The notes under the pieces are model-generated. The model had not been told where the DNA came from and did no database searches. It worked only from the letters and a program-made list of their open reading frames with translations. This document shows positions 53,604 through 63,247 of a DNA stretch of 64,000 nucleotides, in pieces. Where the stretch lies: NCBI RefSeq assembly GCF_012971745.1, contig NZ_CP048834.1, positions 1,674,001-1,738,000 on the forward strand, written 5' to 3'. The DNA comes from Starkeya sp. ORNL1. Lineage in GTDB: Bacteria; Pseudomonadota; Alphaproteobacteria; Rhizobiales; Xanthobacteraceae. Position 1 is the stretch's first letter. Each line of letters opens with the position of its first letter. A program made the position numbers and the translations under genes.

Positions 53604-54171
53604 GGTCGAGCCTCCCGGGATCCTATGGATCTGATTGTTTGCGCCGGCAGGAACCGTCTCGCCCTGCCGGGGGAAACGTGAGAATTCGGTCGCCCCGGTA
53701 CGTTCTCCTGACGCACCGTAGGAGTATCCAGAGCAAGGCAGGTCAGTATCAGGCTTTCGAATGCGTACGTATTGTTGACCAATTGGCCGAAAACGTATTC
53801 GCCTCGCTCGAGCTTGGCTATTCAAGCTCGAGCGGCCCAGATGGTCGCAGCTCTCAAGTTTACGGAACGCAACTTAGTCTATGAGCTGATCAACCAGTGA
53901 TTATGGTAATCTTATCGCGCGAGAAGAGCCAGCGGCGGGGGAAGAAAAAGACGGTTCCCGGCTTGGGAGCTGCGCGGGGTATCGTGCCGGGGTCGGCAGT
54001 CGGGTAAAATGGACCGTTTCCACCGTCATGGCCGGCGTGTACCGGCCATCCACGGTTGCGCCCTCGTCGCGCCCGTGGATCCCCGGGACAAGCCCGGGGA
54101 GGACGGGGTGGCGCGGGTCGATTGTCGGACTGCGGGCCGGGCCCGGAGGCGTTTCCCTCGCCGCTCAACCC
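53604..54171. other. intergenic region with hairpin and repeat, no recognised gene
   Basis: It contains a perfect inverted repeat GCTCGAGCTTG/CAAGCTCGAGC (53806-53833). A short protein-like frame (GQYQAFECVRIVDQLAENVF) lies at about 53740-53800, with no start. At 54023-54110 there is a palindromic repeat of the 'CGTCATGGCCGG...CCCCGGGACAAGCCCGGGGA' type. A promoter for the sulfatase must lie at the left end. Confidence 0.5.
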
Positions 54172-55221
54172 TCAACCCTGGAACGGGATCGTCCGTCCGG
54201 GCTGCTTGGCCTGTTCCTTGGTGTAGGACACGCCGTGCACCTTGATGCCCTGGGCGTTCAGGAGCGTGATGATGCCGCCCTTGTTGGAGAGCGCCACCGG
54301 CGGCTTCATCTCGACCACCAGCGTCGCCCCGGCGGGGATCGAGCCGGACAGCAGCATCATGTTCTTCTGCTTGTCCTTGATCTGCCAGCCGGTGAGGTCG
54401 ATGGCGACGTCGGCGGTGTTAAGCAGCGTCACCGTCTCGCGCTCCGGGGTGCGCACGTCGTTCACATAGGCGGCGATGACGCGGATCAGGCCGTCCGGCA
54501 CGTCGAAGGGCGGGATACGGTCGCGGTCGATCGGCGTCGCCGGGCCGCCCACGGGGGCGCCGTCAGTGGGGGTGATGGCGGTGCCGGCCTGGTCGTCGGA
54601 GTGCCAGGTCTGGCTCTGGAACTTCAGGAACACCGCGACCCACTGCTTCTCGGTGGGGAACTGGAAGATCAGCCCGCCATCCTGCCAGGGGCCGTTCTGG
54701 TCGGCGAACCTGCCGGGCGGGTTGCCCTGGTTGAAATGGATGTCATGGATGCCGCGGCCCGGCTTGAAGCCGAAATACTTGTCGGCCTTGTTGTTCTCCG
54801 GCCCCCAGGTCTCGCCGAAGGCATAGATCATCGAGTCCTCATCGGACATCGCACGCTGCACATAGGCGTCGATCTTCTCGTTGAGGTCGTTGTCCGGCCC
54901 CGCGGCGGAGAGCGGCAGCGGCTTCAATTCCCAGGGCTGCATGAGATTGGCGCGGATGAAATCCAGCGCAACGCCGCCCGGCCGGCTCTCAGTGGGGTGC
55001 AACCCCTCCTCCAGATCGGCCAACTGGTCGGTGATCGGATGCTCGAAGCTGGAGCGCACCAGGAACTGCACCTCGCTGCCATCCTGCGAGCGCACATTGA
55101 TGGCGATGCGGTGCAGCGTGCCGTTCTCCGAGACCAGCACCTGGTAATGCGGGCTGGCGCCGGTGGCGAGACGGTTATTGATCGGCCGGCCCTTCAGCAC
55201 GGCATAATTCTTGAGCGGCAT
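54172..55221 (-). CDS. DUF2278-family protein with C-terminal lamin-tail-like domain
   Basis: The 349-residue protein starts MPLKNYAVLKGRPINNRLAT and has DUF2278 (YukJ) features over about 1-225: SPHYQVLVSENGTLHRIAIN, GIHDIHFNQGNP, FQFPTEKQWVAVFLKFQSQT. A beta-sandwich end (about 250-345: ERETVTLLNTADVAIDLTGW, QIKDKQKNMML, GGIITLLNAQGIKVHGVSYT) matches the lamin-tail (LTD) fold. There is no signal peptide. DUF2278 proteins are uncharacterised; LTDs often accompany extracellular or nuclease proteins. Confidence 0.85.
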   Translation of the reverse strand: MPLKNYAVLKGRPINNRLATGASPHYQVLVSENGTLHRIAINVRSQDGSEVQFLVRSSFEHPITDQLADLEEGLHPTESRPGGVALDFIRANLMQPWELKPLPLSAAGPDNDLNEKIDAYVQRAMSDEDSMIYAFGETWGPENNKADKYFGFKPGRGIHDIHFNQGNPPGRFADQNGPWQDGGLIFQFPTEKQWVAVFLKFQSQTWHSDDQAGTAITPTDGAPVGGPATPIDRDRIPPFDVPDGLIRVIAAYVNDVRTPERETVTLLNTADVAIDLTGWQIKDKQKNMMLLSGSIPAGATLVVEMKPPVALSNKGGIITLLNAQGIKVHGVSYTKEQAKQPGRTIPFQG

Positions 55222-55990
55222 GGTCGCATCCTCCGCAAGCGCTACAACTGGAACTCAGGGGATGAGCAAACGCCCGCGACCGAGGCGCAGCATGCCCTGC
55301 CGCGCCTTCCATGCCGTTGCGGGGCCCCCCGACCCCACACGAACAATAGAGGTGGCGGGCGGCACGTACAACCTGAGAATACATCAATAAAAAATGCTAC
55401 CCGGCAAACAAATCGACCCACCACCTCGCATCACCGTGCGGGTCGACAAGCCAAGGCCGCGACAGGCGCGCGATCCGCGACCAATTGATCAACTCAAATC
55501 GCACGCTGAAGAATAGCGCATGCAAGCAACACCTCATCGCCGCATTCATTACCACAATATCGACGTAAGCGACTCATAGACAGTAGACTGCAGCTCAAAA
55601 CAGGTCCGATGATATATATGATATTATTCACTTCGGAAATGATACTATAACTGCTGAAGTTCCGCGAAAAGGCGATCACGCAGTGGCGACGCGGTAATCG
55701 CGTCGCGCAAGAACACACACTCCCATCTGAAAAAGGTATTCAAGGATGACGAGACTGATCTTGCCGATGACATTGGACCTGACGAAATCGCGCGGAACGC
55801 CCGCGCCAGTCTGACAGGCAGACCCACACCACCTCAACCACCCCCCTCGCTCTACGAAGCCTCACATTTCGCGATGCACAATCTTTGTGCGCAACCACTC
55901 GCGCCCCGGCGCGTTGAGCGAGGTGCGTCGTTCGGCAGCAGGCCCGGCAAGAGGCCGGCCGCGACGCCCCCAACCGGAGCCAGCCCGCCC
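55222..55990. other. 769-bp gap without a recognised gene, AT-rich in the middle
   Basis: Between divergent DUF2278 and glycosyltransferase genes lies a stretch (about 55490-55760) much richer in A/T than its surroundings, including GATGATATATATGATATTAT. One frame directly before the glycosyltransferase is open for over 100 bases (DDETDLADDIGPDEIARNAR) without a start. It could be an eroded gene plus regulatory DNA. No repeat copy is present. Confidence 0.4.
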
Positions 55991-57085
55991 ATGCGCATAG
56001 CCCAGATTGCCCCGCTCGCCGAACGTTGCCCGCCGCTTTTCTATGGCGGCACCGAACGCATCGTTTCCTTCCTCACCGAAGAACTGGTCGCACAGGGACA
56101 TGAGGTAACGCTGTTCGCCAGCGGCGATTCCGTCACCTCCGCCAAGCTCGTGCCGTGCGCGCCGAAGGCGCTGCGGCTCGACCCCGGCGTGCGCGATCCC
56201 CTCGCCTATCATTTCTCGATGCTGGAAGAGGTTCGTCGGCGCGCACACGAATTCGACGTGTTGCATTTCCACATCGACTATCTTCACTTCCAGATGAGTC
56301 GTGACTTCGTCAATCGCACCGTGACCACGCTGCACGGAAGGCTGGACATGCCGGATGTCCACCCGCTGTTCGCGGCCTATCGCCATGTGCCGCTGGCATC
56401 GATCTCGCAATTCCAGCGCAAGCCGATGCCGCCCGGGCTGAACTGGGCGGGCAATATCTATCACGGCCTGCCCCCGCATCTGCTGCCGTTCAGCGCAGCG
56501 GGAAAAGGCGGCTACCTCGCCTTTCTCGGCCGCATCTCGCCGGAAAAGCGCCCCGACCGCGCCATCGAGATCGCCGCGCGCGCCGGCCTGCCGCTGGTCA
56601 TCGCCGCCAAGATCGACAAGGTGGACCGCGACTATTGGCACGAGAAGATCGAGCCCCTGGTCCGCGCCAATCGGAACGTCGAATATATTGGCGAGATCAA
56701 TGAGGAGCAGAAGGCCGAATTCCTCGGCAATGCCGGCGCCCTGCTGTTCCCCATCGACTGGCCGGAGCCGTTCGGCCTGGTGATGATCGAGGCAATGTCC
56801 TGCGGTACGCCGGTGCTCGCCTTCCGCAATGGCTCGGTGCCGGAGATCATCGATCACGGCGTAACCGGTGCCATCGTCGATACCGTCGACGAGGCGGTGC
56901 AGGCGGTGCGATCCGTGCTCGCGCTCGACCGCGCCAAGGTGCGGGCGCGTTTCGACGCGCGCTTCACTTGCGCGCGGATGGCCGCGGACTATGTCAGCCT
57001 CTATCAGGGGCTCGAAGGCGTACGCGTCGAGCCCTCGCGGATTCGTCGCCTCCAGGGCGGGCACGACCTGCACGTTGTCGCCTGA
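55991..57085 (+). CDS. glycosyltransferase family 4 protein
   Basis: From MRIAQIAPLAERCPPLFYGG the 364-residue GT-B enzyme has an N-terminal acceptor domain (GGTERIVSFLTEELVAQGHE) and a C-terminal nucleotide-sugar domain: YLAFLGRISPEKRPDRAIEI; the EX7E motif in DWPEPFGLVMIEAMSCGTPV; and RNGSVPEIIDHGVTGAIVD. It transfers a sugar from a nucleotide donor, cytoplasmically. It precedes the glycogen-debranching gene by 71 bases, suggesting a shared role in alpha-glucan or osmolyte metabolism (inference). An upstream in-frame ATG at 55874 is less likely. Confidence 0.88.
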   Translation: MRIAQIAPLAERCPPLFYGGTERIVSFLTEELVAQGHEVTLFASGDSVTSAKLVPCAPKALRLDPGVRDPLAYHFSMLEEVRRRAHEFDVLHFHIDYLHFQMSRDFVNRTVTTLHGRLDMPDVHPLFAAYRHVPLASISQFQRKPMPPGLNWAGNIYHGLPPHLLPFSAAGKGGYLAFLGRISPEKRPDRAIEIAARAGLPLVIAAKIDKVDRDYWHEKIEPLVRANRNVEYIGEINEEQKAEFLGNAGALLFPIDWPEPFGLVMIEAMSCGTPVLAFRNGSVPEIIDHGVTGAIVDTVDEAVQAVRSVLALDRAKVRARFDARFTCARMAADYVSLYQGLEGVRVEPSRIRRLQGGHDLHVVA

Positions 57086-57108
57086 ACTCGGAAGGCGGAT
57101 CGTTCGAT

Positions 57109-57131
57109 CCCTCTCCCCGACGGGGAGAGGG
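57109..57131. repeat. short 'CCCTCTCCCCG' hairpin
   Basis: CCCTCTCCCCG, one base, CGGGGAGAGGG between the two genes. It is the minimal form of the repeat seen at 33384-33547. Confidence 0.6.
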
Positions 57132-57156
57132 CGCCCGTCAGAGTCCAGGAGAGCCG

Positions 57157-59373
57157 ATGCCGATGTCCAGTGCCGACGCCGTCGCGCATGCGCCCGCTCC
57201 CGCCGGCGCCGAGGCCAGCGGCCTCGATCAATACCTCGTCCCCGGCACCACCTCCTTGCAGGAGCGCCGTCCGCTCACCCTCAAGCATGGCGACACCTTC
57301 GGGGTGTTCGACCGCAATGGCGACATCATCGCCGGACCGGGCAGCCCGGATGGGCTGTACCATCGCGACACCCGCTATCTCTCGCATTTCTTCCTGACGC
57401 TGGACGGCGCGCGGCCGATGCTGCTGTCGTCCACGCTGCGCGACGACAATGCGACGCTGACCTGCGACCTCACCAATCCGGACCTGTTCGACGGCCAGGA
57501 GCAATTGATCCTGCCGCACGACCTGGTGCATCTGCGCCGCTCGCGCTTCCTGTGGCAGGGCAAGTGCTTCGAGCGCATCTCGCTGCGCAGCTTCGACGAG
57601 GAGAAGCGCACGGTGCGCCTGCTGCTCGATTTCAGCGCCGATTTCGCCGACCTGTTCGAGGTGCGCGGCACGCATCGCGAGCGGCGCGGCACGCAGAATC
57701 CGGCGCGGGTGGATCCGGCGAGCGTCGCGCTCTCCTATACCGGGCTCGACAAGGTGACGCGCACCACGACGCTGAGCTTCGACCCGAAGCCGCAGGCCCT
57801 CACCGCCCGGCGCGCGGTCTATGAGGTGGAGCTGCCGCCGCGCGAGACCCACCTCATCTTCATCGAGATCAGTTGCGGCGTGGTGGCGGCTAGCGGCGAC
57901 ACCCGCCGGCGCTTCTTCGTCGGGCTGCGCGATGCGCGGCGGGCGCTGCGCTACGCCTCCTCGCGGGCCGCCTCGGTCGCCACCTCGAACGACGTGTTCA
58001 ACGAGGCGGCACGGCGCAGCATCTCCGACATCTACACGCTGATCACCGAGAAGCCGGAGGGGCCCTACCCCTATGCCGGCATTCCCTGGTTCAGCACGGT
58101 GTTCGGCCGCGACGCCATCGTCACCGCGCTGCAGATGCTGTGGATCGATCCGAAGATCGCCAAGGGCGTGCTGCGCCACCTCGCCGCCAACCAGGCGACA
58201 ACCTTCGACGGCCCGGCCGATGCCGAGCCCGGCAAGATCCTGCACGAGGTGCGCCATGGCGAGATGGCCGAGCTCGGCGAGGTGCCGTTCCGCCGCTATT
58301 ACGGCAGCATCGATTCCACCCCGCTGTTCGTGATGCTGGCCGGCGCCTACCTCGAGCGCACCGGCGACCTCGCCACCACCCGCACGCTGTGGCCGCATGT
58401 GCTGGCGGCGCTAGCCTGGCAGGAGAGCGAGGGCGACCGCGACGGCGACGGCTTCATCGAATATGGCCGGCGCACCAGCGAGGGGCTGGTCAATCAGGGC
58501 TGGAAGGACAGCCATGATTCCATCTTCCACGCCGACGGCACGCTGGCGCGCGGGCCCATCGCGCTCGCCGAGGTGCAGGCCTATGGCTATGGCGCGCTGG
58601 TTGCTGGCTCGCAGATCGCCCACGTGCTCGGCGAGGAGCAGCGGGCCGCCGAGTTCGCCGCCAAGGCCGCGGCGCTGCGCACCCGCTTCGACGAGGCGTT
58701 CTTCGACCGCAAGCTCGACACCTATGTGCTGGCGCTCGACGGCGACAAGCGGCCCTGCCGGGTGCGCGCCTCCAATGCCGGCCATGTGCTGTACACCGGC
58801 CTTGCCTTGCCGGAGCGCGCGCTCGGCGTGGTGAGCACGCTGATGGACCCCACCTCGTTCTCCGGCTGGGGGGTGCGCACCATCGCCAATGTGGAGAAGC
58901 GCTACAATCCGATGAGCTATCACAATGGCTCGGTGTGGCCGCACGACAATGCGCTGATCGCCGCCGGCTTCGCCCGCTACGGCTTCCGCCGGCAGGCGGC
59001 GCGCATCTTCCAGGGGCTGTTCGCCGCCTCGACCTATATCGAGCTGAGGCGCCTGCCGGAGCTGTTCTGCGGCTTTCCCAAGCAGCGCAGCAACGGGCCG
59101 ACCTTCTACCCCGTCGCCTGCTCGCCGCAGGCCTGGGCGGCGGCCACGCCGCTCTCGCTGCTGCAGAGCTGCATCGGCGTGAGCTTCCGGCCGGGGAGCT
59201 GCGAGGTGGTGTTCGACCGCCCGGTGCTGCCGGACTTCCTCCATGAGGTGACGCTGCGCGGCCTCAGCTGCGCCGAGGGCGAGATCGACGTGCTGCTGCG
59301 CCAGTCGGGTGAGGAAGTGGTGGTCAGCGTGCTCCGCCGCAGCGGCGGCGTCGGGGTGGTGACGCACGCGTGA
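57157..59373 (+). CDS. amylo-alpha-1,6-glucosidase / glycogen debranching-type protein
   Basis: The 738-residue protein has an N-terminal beta domain (GDE_N_bis: LTLKHGDTFGVFDRNGDIIA, YHRDTRYLSHFFLTLDGARP). A GH15/GH133-like (alpha/alpha)6 catalytic barrel follows: GIPWFSTVFGRDAIVTALQM, EVRHGEMAELGEVPFRRYYG, LVNQGWKDSHDSIFHADGTL with likely catalytic acids, and YHNGSVWPHDNALIAAGFAR. It probably cleaves alpha-1,6 or other alpha-glucosidic bonds. Proteins of this type often adjoin a GT4 gene, as here. The ATG at 57157 follows aggagag. Confidence 0.9.
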   Translation: MPMSSADAVAHAPAPAGAEASGLDQYLVPGTTSLQERRPLTLKHGDTFGVFDRNGDIIAGPGSPDGLYHRDTRYLSHFFLTLDGARPMLLSSTLRDDNATLTCDLTNPDLFDGQEQLILPHDLVHLRRSRFLWQGKCFERISLRSFDEEKRTVRLLLDFSADFADLFEVRGTHRERRGTQNPARVDPASVALSYTGLDKVTRTTTLSFDPKPQALTARRAVYEVELPPRETHLIFIEISCGVVAASGDTRRRFFVGLRDARRALRYASSRAASVATSNDVFNEAARRSISDIYTLITEKPEGPYPYAGIPWFSTVFGRDAIVTALQMLWIDPKIAKGVLRHLAANQATTFDGPADAEPGKILHEVRHGEMAELGEVPFRRYYGSIDSTPLFVMLAGAYLERTGDLATTRTLWPHVLAALAWQESEGDRDGDGFIEYGRRTSEGLVNQGWKDSHDSIFHADGTLARGPIALAEVQAYGYGALVAGSQIAHVLGEEQRAAEFAAKAAALRTRFDEAFFDRKLDTYVLALDGDKRPCRVRASNAGHVLYTGLALPERALGVVSTLMDPTSFSGWGVRTIANVEKRYNPMSYHNGSVWPHDNALIAAGFARYGFRRQAARIFQGLFAASTYIELRRLPELFCGFPKQRSNGPTFYPVACSPQAWAAATPLSLLQSCIGVSFRPGSCEVVFDRPVLPDFLHEVTLRGLSCAEGEIDVLLRQSGEEVVVSVLRRSGGVGVVTHA

Positions 59374-59395
59374 GGGTGGGCGTCTTCTGCTTCAG

Positions 59396-59493
59396 CATCC
59401 TTCGAGGCCGCCTGCGGCGGCGCCTCAGGATGAGGTTCGTCTAAAGAACAACCTCATCCTGAGGCGCCGGCCAAAGGCCGGCCTCGAAGGATG
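59396..59493. repeat. dyad repeat 'CATCCTTCGAGG' family
   Basis: A full copy between convergent genes, with CGCCTCAGG variants in both arms. The left inner hairpin is GCCGCCTGCGGCGGC and the right is GCCGGCCAAAGGCCGGC. Confidence 0.85.
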
Positions 59494-59510
59494 CTCACAC
59501 AGAGCGCCCC

Positions 59511-59963
59511 TTACGGCGCCGGCTTGCAAGCGCCGAAAGCAGTCAGCACCGTGTCGTGATCCACCACGGTGAACGTCACCCCCGGATTGCTGCGCGAGGC
59601 CTGCATCACCCAGCCGGTGTGGCCGTCGACGCCCTGCAGGACCAGCGCGTCGCCGGCGCTTGCCACCGAGGCGATGGAGGAGATGTGCGGCAGCCCGGCC
59701 TTGCTGGTGCTGGCGAGGATCTGCTTGCCGAAATGCACCAGCATGCGGCTCGGCAGCGGCAGTTCGCCGAGCGCATTGACCGACGCGCAGCCCTTGCCCG
59801 CCTCGCAGACGAAGGCCTTCTCGAACGTGCAGTCGAGCGGCTGGGGTAGCGCGGGCGGCTCGCTCGCCACGCTCGCCGGGGCGGCCGGAGCCGGCGCGGC
59901 GGAGGTCTGCGCCAGCGCGCCGCCCGCCGCCAGGGCGAGCGCGGCACCGAAGACGAATCTCAT
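59511..59963 (-). CDS. secreted hypothetical protein, 150 aa
   Basis: The 150-residue product has a signal peptide (FVFGAALALAAGGALA), an Ala/Pro linker, then a compact domain with four Cys (DCTFEKAFVCEAGKGCASVN; AFGACKPAP). A beta pattern DALVLQGVDGHTGWVMQASR resembles lipocalin-like or META-type secreted proteins. Family not recognised; periplasmic location expected. Confidence 0.7.
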   Translation of the reverse strand: MRFVFGAALALAAGGALAQTSAAPAPAAPASVASEPPALPQPLDCTFEKAFVCEAGKGCASVNALGELPLPSRMLVHFGKQILASTSKAGLPHISSIASVASAGDALVLQGVDGHTGWVMQASRSNPGVTFTVVDHDTVLTAFGACKPAP

Positions 59964-60137
59964 CGGTTTGCCGAGTACCGCAGCGGAAACAAGCCGTTAC
60001 GGAAGCCTTTTCCTACCCCGCGCCCTGTTGCCGCACTGTGCCCGGGCTACGGTTGCAACACGGATCCCTCATCTGCACATCGATGAATGACCGGCGCCCG
60101 CGATGGATGCCGCTCCTGCAATCTCGACGAGGGTCTT

Positions 60138-61532
60138 ATGCAACAGGGATTCTTGAAGAACCGAACCGGCGCCGCGGTGGAGCAGGCCGCGATCGATGGC
60201 TTGCGCGAGCGATTTGCCGGAATCCTCATCCACCCGCACGACCCCGGCTATGATTCCGCGCGGCGCATCTGGAACGCCAGCATCGACAAGAATCCCGGCC
60301 TGATCGCCATGTGCTCGGGAACCGCCGATGTCATCCACGCCGTCGATTTTGCGCGCTCGAACGATGTGCTGGTCGCGGTGCGGAGCGGCGGCCACAATGT
60401 CGCCGGGCGCGCCTTGTGCGACGACGGCATCGTCATCGACCTCTCCGCCATGAAGGGCATCATCGTCGACCCGCAGGCGGGGACGGTGTGCGTCCAGGCC
60501 GGGGTGACGCTCGGCCAGCTCGACCGCGAGACCGCCGTGCACGGCCTCGCCGTTCCCACCGGCGTCGCCCCGCCGACCGGCATAGCCGGGCTCACCTTGG
60601 GCGGCGGCGTCGGCTGGCTGACGCGCAAATACGGCATGACCTGCGACAGCCTGCTGTCCTGCGAGGTCGTCACCGCCACCGGCGGGGTGGTGACCGCCAG
60701 CGCGGCGAGCAACCCCGACCTGTTCTGGGGCCTGCGCGGCGGCGGCGGCAATTTCGGCATCGTCACCAGCCTGCTGTTCCGCGCCCATCCGGTCGCGACC
60801 GTGCTGGGCGGACTGCTCCTCTATCCGCGGGACCAGGCGGCGGCGGTGCTCAGGCATTATCGCGATGCCATGGCATCGGCGCCGAACGAGCTGACGGCCT
60901 ATGCCGGGCTGATCTGCACCCCTGACGGCACGCCGGTGACCGGCATCATGGTGTGTTATTGCGGGGAGCTGGAAGAGGGCGAGCGCGTCCTGCATCCGCT
61001 GCGCAGCTTCGGCCCGCCGATGCTGGACATGGTGCAGCCGCTGCCGTTCGTGGAGATGCAGAAGCTCGCCTATCAGCAAGGCGAGCTGGAGACCCGCAAT
61101 TACTGGCGCTCCACCTTCCTGAAGGAGCTGAGCGATGCGGCGATCGATCTCATCGTCGAGCACGCCAACATGGCCGCCTCGCCGCTGACCGGCACCATCG
61201 TGCAGGTCCTCGGCGGCGCCGCGAGCCTGCCGGCCGGGGACGACACGGCCTATGCGCCGCGGCGCGAGCTCTACAATATCGGCATCGAAGCGCGCTGGAT
61301 CGATGCCACGGAGAATGCCGGGCATGTCGATTGGGCGCGGAATTTCGCGCGGGCGCTGGAGCGCTATTCCAGCCGGGCCTATATGCTGAACTTCCTGAGC
61401 GATGAAGGCCCGGAAGCCATACGCGATGCCTTCGGCGCCAATCATGCGCGCCTGGTGGCGCTCAAGCGCAAGTACGACCCGGAAAATTTCTTCAGGCTCA
61501 ACCAGAACATCGATCCGCAAGGCCTGGCCTGA
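60138..61532 (+). CDS. FAD-binding oxidoreductase with berberine-bridge (BBE) C-terminus
   Basis: From MQQGFLKNRTGAAVEQAAID the 464-residue flavoprotein has the PCMH FAD domain: VAVRSGGHNVAGRALCDDGI with the His that can be covalently flavinylated; GVAPPTGIAGLTLGGGVGWL; and LFWGLRGGGGNFGIVTSLLF. It ends with the BBE motif KYDPENFFRLNQNIDP. Such enzymes oxidise sugars, alkaloids or lignin-type alcohols with O2. There is no second Cys in the usual position (CDD rather than the bi-covalent set), so mono-covalent FAD is likely. Substrate unknown. ATG at 60087 is an alternative. Confidence 0.9.
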   Translation: MQQGFLKNRTGAAVEQAAIDGLRERFAGILIHPHDPGYDSARRIWNASIDKNPGLIAMCSGTADVIHAVDFARSNDVLVAVRSGGHNVAGRALCDDGIVIDLSAMKGIIVDPQAGTVCVQAGVTLGQLDRETAVHGLAVPTGVAPPTGIAGLTLGGGVGWLTRKYGMTCDSLLSCEVVTATGGVVTASAASNPDLFWGLRGGGGNFGIVTSLLFRAHPVATVLGGLLLYPRDQAAAVLRHYRDAMASAPNELTAYAGLICTPDGTPVTGIMVCYCGELEEGERVLHPLRSFGPPMLDMVQPLPFVEMQKLAYQQGELETRNYWRSTFLKELSDAAIDLIVEHANMAASPLTGTIVQVLGGAASLPAGDDTAYAPRRELYNIGIEARWIDATENAGHVDWARNFARALERYSSRAYMLNFLSDEGPEAIRDAFGANHARLVALKRKYDPENFFRLNQNIDPQGLA

Positions 61533-61665
61533 CCCCGGCGCATGACCCCGGCGCCTGACCCCGGGAGGGCCGGCCGGCCTCCCCCTGGCGCGATTGCCGG
61601 ACCGGCTGTCACGCAATTGTAGCAACCACCTGTTCCCTTCGCGCCGGTGCAACAGGAAGCTGCCA

Positions 61666-62580
61666 ATGGCCAACCGAACCGATGACGAGCTGAGCCGTAT
61701 CAAGGAAGAGATCTCGGACAGCTTCGACGAGGAGTTGGAGCTCCAGATGGAGGAAGACCGGCTCGACGAGCTGGTCGCCGAGGGCATGTCCCCGTCGGGC
61801 GAGAAAACCCTCGACCGCAAAGTGTATTTCCGCGAGCTGTTCCGCCTGCAGCACGAGCTGGTGCGGCTGCAGGACTGGGTGCAGCACAAGAAGCTGAAGG
61901 TGGTGGTGCTGTTCGAGGGCCGCGATTCCGCCGGCAAGGGCGGCGCCATCAAGCGCGTCACCCAGCGGCTCAATCCGCGGGTCTGCCGCACCGTCGCCTT
62001 GCCCGCCCCGACCGAGCGGGAGCGCGGCCAATGGTACTTCCAGCGCTATGTCCCGCATCTGCCGACCGGCGGCGAAATGGTGCTGTTCGACCGCAGCTGG
62101 TACAACCGCGCCGGCGTCGAGCGCGTGATGGGCTTCTGCACGCCGGACGAACTCGAGGAGTTCTTCCGCTCGGTGCCGGAGTTCGAGCACATGCTGGTGC
62201 GCTCCGGCATCGTGCTGCTGAAGTACTGGTTCTCCATCACCGATGAAGAGCAGGAATTCCGCTTCCGGATGCGGATCGAGGATCCGCTGAAGCAGTGGAA
62301 GCTCTCGCCCATGGACCTGGAAAGCCGGGTGCACTGGGAAGACTACACCAAGGCCAAGGAAGAGATGCTGGAGCGCACCCACACCGATGTCGCGCCGTGG
62401 TGGGTGGTGCAGGCGGTCGACAAGAAGCGGGCGCGGCTCAACTGCATCGCGCATCTGCTGGCGCAGATCCCCTATGAGGATGTGCCCAAGCCCGAATTCG
62501 AGCTGCCGGAACGGATCCGGCACGCCGACTACAGCCGCACCCCGGTGCCGGCGGAAATGTATGTGCCGGAAGTCTACTGA
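61666..62580 (+). CDS. ppk2: polyphosphate kinase 2
   Basis: From MANRTDDELSRIKEEISDSF the 304-residue protein has an acidic N-terminal helix and the PPK2 P-loop fold: Walker A VVVLFEGRDSAGKGGAIKRV, VALPAPTERERGQWYFQRYV, Walker B and lid MVLFDRSWYNRAGVERVMGF, and KYWFSITDEEQEFRFRMRIE. It transfers phosphate between polyphosphate and ADP or GDP; length and single domain fit class I. An in-frame ATG at 61594 is less likely. Confidence 0.93.
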   Translation: MANRTDDELSRIKEEISDSFDEELELQMEEDRLDELVAEGMSPSGEKTLDRKVYFRELFRLQHELVRLQDWVQHKKLKVVVLFEGRDSAGKGGAIKRVTQRLNPRVCRTVALPAPTERERGQWYFQRYVPHLPTGGEMVLFDRSWYNRAGVERVMGFCTPDELEEFFRSVPEFEHMLVRSGIVLLKYWFSITDEEQEFRFRMRIEDPLKQWKLSPMDLESRVHWEDYTKAKEEMLERTHTDVAPWWVVQAVDKKRARLNCIAHLLAQIPYEDVPKPEFELPERIRHADYSRTPVPAEMYVPEVY

Positions 62581-62721
62581 GCGCCTTCTGGCCGCATGGA
62601 TCGCACGCGACCGCTGCCGGGGCCCGGCGGCGGTCGTTGCGCGCGGATACTTGCGTAGTCATCGGTGGCGAGATTTCCCCTCGGCGTTGCGAAGGGGTCC
62701 GGCGGGCGTGGCGGTGCCGCC

Positions 62722-62805
62722 TCAGCTCCGCATCGAGCGGGCCATCAGGATGGCGGCCGCCAGCATCGCAAACACCACACCATAGGCAATATAGTCTGCC
62801 AGCAT
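62722..62805 (-). CDS. very small membrane peptide, 27 aa
   Basis: Behind gggagaaggctca an ATG (62803-62805) encodes MLADYIAYGVVFAMLAAAIL then MARSMRS: one membrane helix with a basic end, as in stand-alone small membrane proteins. The ribosome site supports it. Function unknown. Confidence 0.45.
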   Translation of the reverse strand: MLADYIAYGVVFAMLAAAILMARSMRS

Positions 62806-62965
62806 TGAGCCTTCTCCCGAGCTGCGCCAAGCATAATGCGGCCGATTACGCTGGGAAAGACATTTGCCGACTTCTCGACACAAGAATTAACGCAGGTAAA
62901 TTACTTCATATATTGAAATAATGTGCGCGGCCCGACCCTGGGCACCGCGCGCGGGCAGTCTCCAC

Positions 62966-63162
62966 GAGTTTGACTCAAAATGACCAGGTCATCCTGAGTG
63001 TCTGATCCGCAATTCGACCATGGCAGATGAAATGCGCCAGTTCCCCCGTCATCCCCGGCTTTGTTGTACCGGCCATCTCGGTCTCTGACGCGCTGCCCTG
63101 AATCGAGACCCCTGGCACAAGGCCGGGGATGACGGTCGTTCCTGCAATTACGAGTCAGACTT
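62966..63162. mobile_element. degenerate MITE-like element, copy 3, with repeat debris
   Basis: GAGTTTGACTCAAAATGA (62966) and the inverted ...GAGTCAGACTT (63152-63162) match the MITE termini with changes. Inside are GTCATCCTGAG debris and a 'GTCATCCCCGGCTTTG...AAGGCCGGGGATGAC' palindrome (63048-63133). The remainder of 62581-63247 has no larger gene. Confidence 0.5.
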
Positions 63163-63163
63163 C

Positions 63164-63193
63164 GAGGCGCCGCAAAGCGCGCCTCGAAGGATG
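63164..63193. repeat. degenerate half copy of the 'CATCCTTCGAGG' repeat
   Basis: GAGGCGCCGCAAAGCGCGCCTCGAAGGATG is one arm only, next to the MITE-like debris. It may be the arm into which that element inserted. Confidence 0.55.
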
Positions 63194-63247
63194 CTCAAGC
63201 CGGGCGCCATCTGCCCAGCCTAATCCCGGACGTTGCTGCTTTGCGAT

